Below are positions 5,911-6,283 of a stretch of DNA of 6,283 nucleotides, one piece after another (position 1 is the stretch's first letter; each line of letters begins with the position of its first letter). Both the position numbers and the translations under genes were made by a program. The stretch spans positions 1-6,283 of the forward strand of contig CAMZCW010000138.1 of assembly GCA_947305045.1 (NCBI GenBank). The letters are read 5' to 3'. The stretch comes from an uncultured Bacteroidales bacterium. Its GTDB lineage: Bacteria > Bacteroidota > Bacteroidia > Bacteroidales > UBA932. Below the pieces are notes generated by a model that was not told the DNA's origin, did no database searches, and saw only the letters and a list, made by a program, of their open reading frames with translations.

Positions 5911-6015
5911 ATGCCTGAAAAAGATGCTGTGAAGAGGATAGTGATCATTGACGGCGGTCCGCGTTGAAACATGAACACGGCCTGTGCTTTAGCCAAATCA
6001 AAAAGCGATGGATAA
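5911..6015 (+). pseudogene. Remnant of an NADPH-dependent FMN reductase / flavodoxin-family gene
   Basis: From the ATG at 5911 the frame reads MPEKDAVKRIVIIDGGPR, is interrupted by TGA at 5965-5967, then continues NMNTACALAKS and stops at 6013-6015. The pattern hydrophobic strand-DGGPR-x-NMNTA-x-x-L is the N-terminal first strand and phosphate-binding loop of NADPH-dependent FMN reductases and related multimeric flavodoxins (WrbA/iron-sulfur flavoprotein type), which usually have 150-230 residues. Here only about 30 codons remain. The stop falls where such proteins generally have a residue within the flavin-binding loop, so the product would be non-functional. The fragment's end overlaps the start of the GNAT gene at 6008, which suggests a deletion joined the two. 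The recognition rests on a short motif, so a chance match cannot be fully excluded. Confidence 0.55.
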
Positions 6016-6283
6016 AGATCTTATCATCCGCGTTGAGCGGAAATCAGATTATAACGAAGTCGAAAACCTCGTACGGGAGGCTTTCTGGAATGTTTACCGT
6101 CCGGGTTGTACCGAGCATTATGTGCTCCGCTGCTACCGGGACAATCCGGCTTTCATCCCGGAACTGGATTTTGTGATGGAAGAGGAGGGACGTTTGATCG
6201 GTCAGGTCATGTTTTCAAAAGCCGAACTGCTTTTGCCCGATGGTACATCGGTGCCCTCCTGGACTTTCGGCCCCATCGGCATC
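6008..6283 (+). CDS. GNAT-family N-acetyltransferase, N-terminal part (partial)
   Basis: The frame is open from the ATG at 6008 to the window edge (92 codons); an in-frame TAG at 5990 makes this the first possible start. The beginning MDKDLIIRVERKSDYNEVEN and the following VREAFWNVYRPGCTEHY are typical of bacterial GNAT acetyltransferases (first strand, then helices alpha1-alpha2). LDFVMEEEGRLIGQVMF (53-69) corresponds to strands beta2-beta3. The visible end, WTFGPIGI, is the start of strand beta4 leading into the acetyl-CoA-binding Q/R-x-x-G-x-G/A loop, which lies beyond the window. It should transfer an acetyl group from acetyl-CoA to an amine; the acceptor is unknown. It shows no link to the redox operon and overlaps the pseudogene fragment by 8 bases. 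No clear promoter of its own is seen, so it may use one left by the decayed gene. Confidence 0.88.
   Translation, partial: MDKDLIIRVERKSDYNEVENLVREAFWNVYRPGCTEHYVLRCYRDNPAFIPELDFVMEEEGRLIGQVMFSKAELLLPDGTSVPSWTFGPIGI

Noticed and set aside
5964..6176. Plus-strand 70-codon open frame starting with TTG
   Set aside because: It overlaps the flavoprotein remnant and the GNAT gene in another frame and has no recognisable features.

Overview
The window looks like Bacteroidota (Bacteroidales-type gut bacterium). The evidence is lipoprotein and Sec signal peptides on redox enzymes, no Shine-Dalgarno sequences ahead of starts, tightly packed genes, and TAnnTTTG-type promoter boxes in the one clear divergent promoter region. 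This is a judgement from sequence character; no database search was run.

Region 1 (1-4459, plus strand) is one compact operon. It enters from the left with the last codons of an alpha/beta hydrolase. Then follow a lipoprotein flavodoxin fused to a cyclophilin-like domain, a double carboxymuconolactone decarboxylase (CMD) plus cupin protein, an exported antibiotic-biosynthesis-monooxygenase (ABM) protein, an exported ACMSD-like amidohydrolase with a C-terminal ABM domain, and a second lipoprotein flavodoxin. Each junction is a 1-4 base overlap or a 1-2 base gap, so the genes are very probably co-transcribed and translationally coupled. Most products carry an export signal. Together they suggest an extracytoplasmic flavin- and quinone-type redox or aromatic-detoxification pathway; its substrate cannot be read from the sequence.

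Region 2 (4480-5295, minus strand) is an AraC-family regulator convergent with the operon and the obvious candidate to control it. It shares a 44-bp divergent promoter region with a small acidic protein of unknown function (5340-5615), where two -7 boxes lie back to back.

Region 3 (5616-6007) has no intact gene. It holds two related imperfect palindromes forming a diverged direct repeat with a 72-bp period, then a broken fragment of an NADPH-dependent FMN reductase/flavodoxin-family gene. The fragment runs directly into the start of a GNAT acetyltransferase (6008 to the window edge).

The most unusual points are the wholly exported flavodoxin/CMD/ABM/amidohydrolase set with its two domain fusions, the back-to-back promoter boxes, the palindromic repeat pair, and the decayed flavoprotein fragment.
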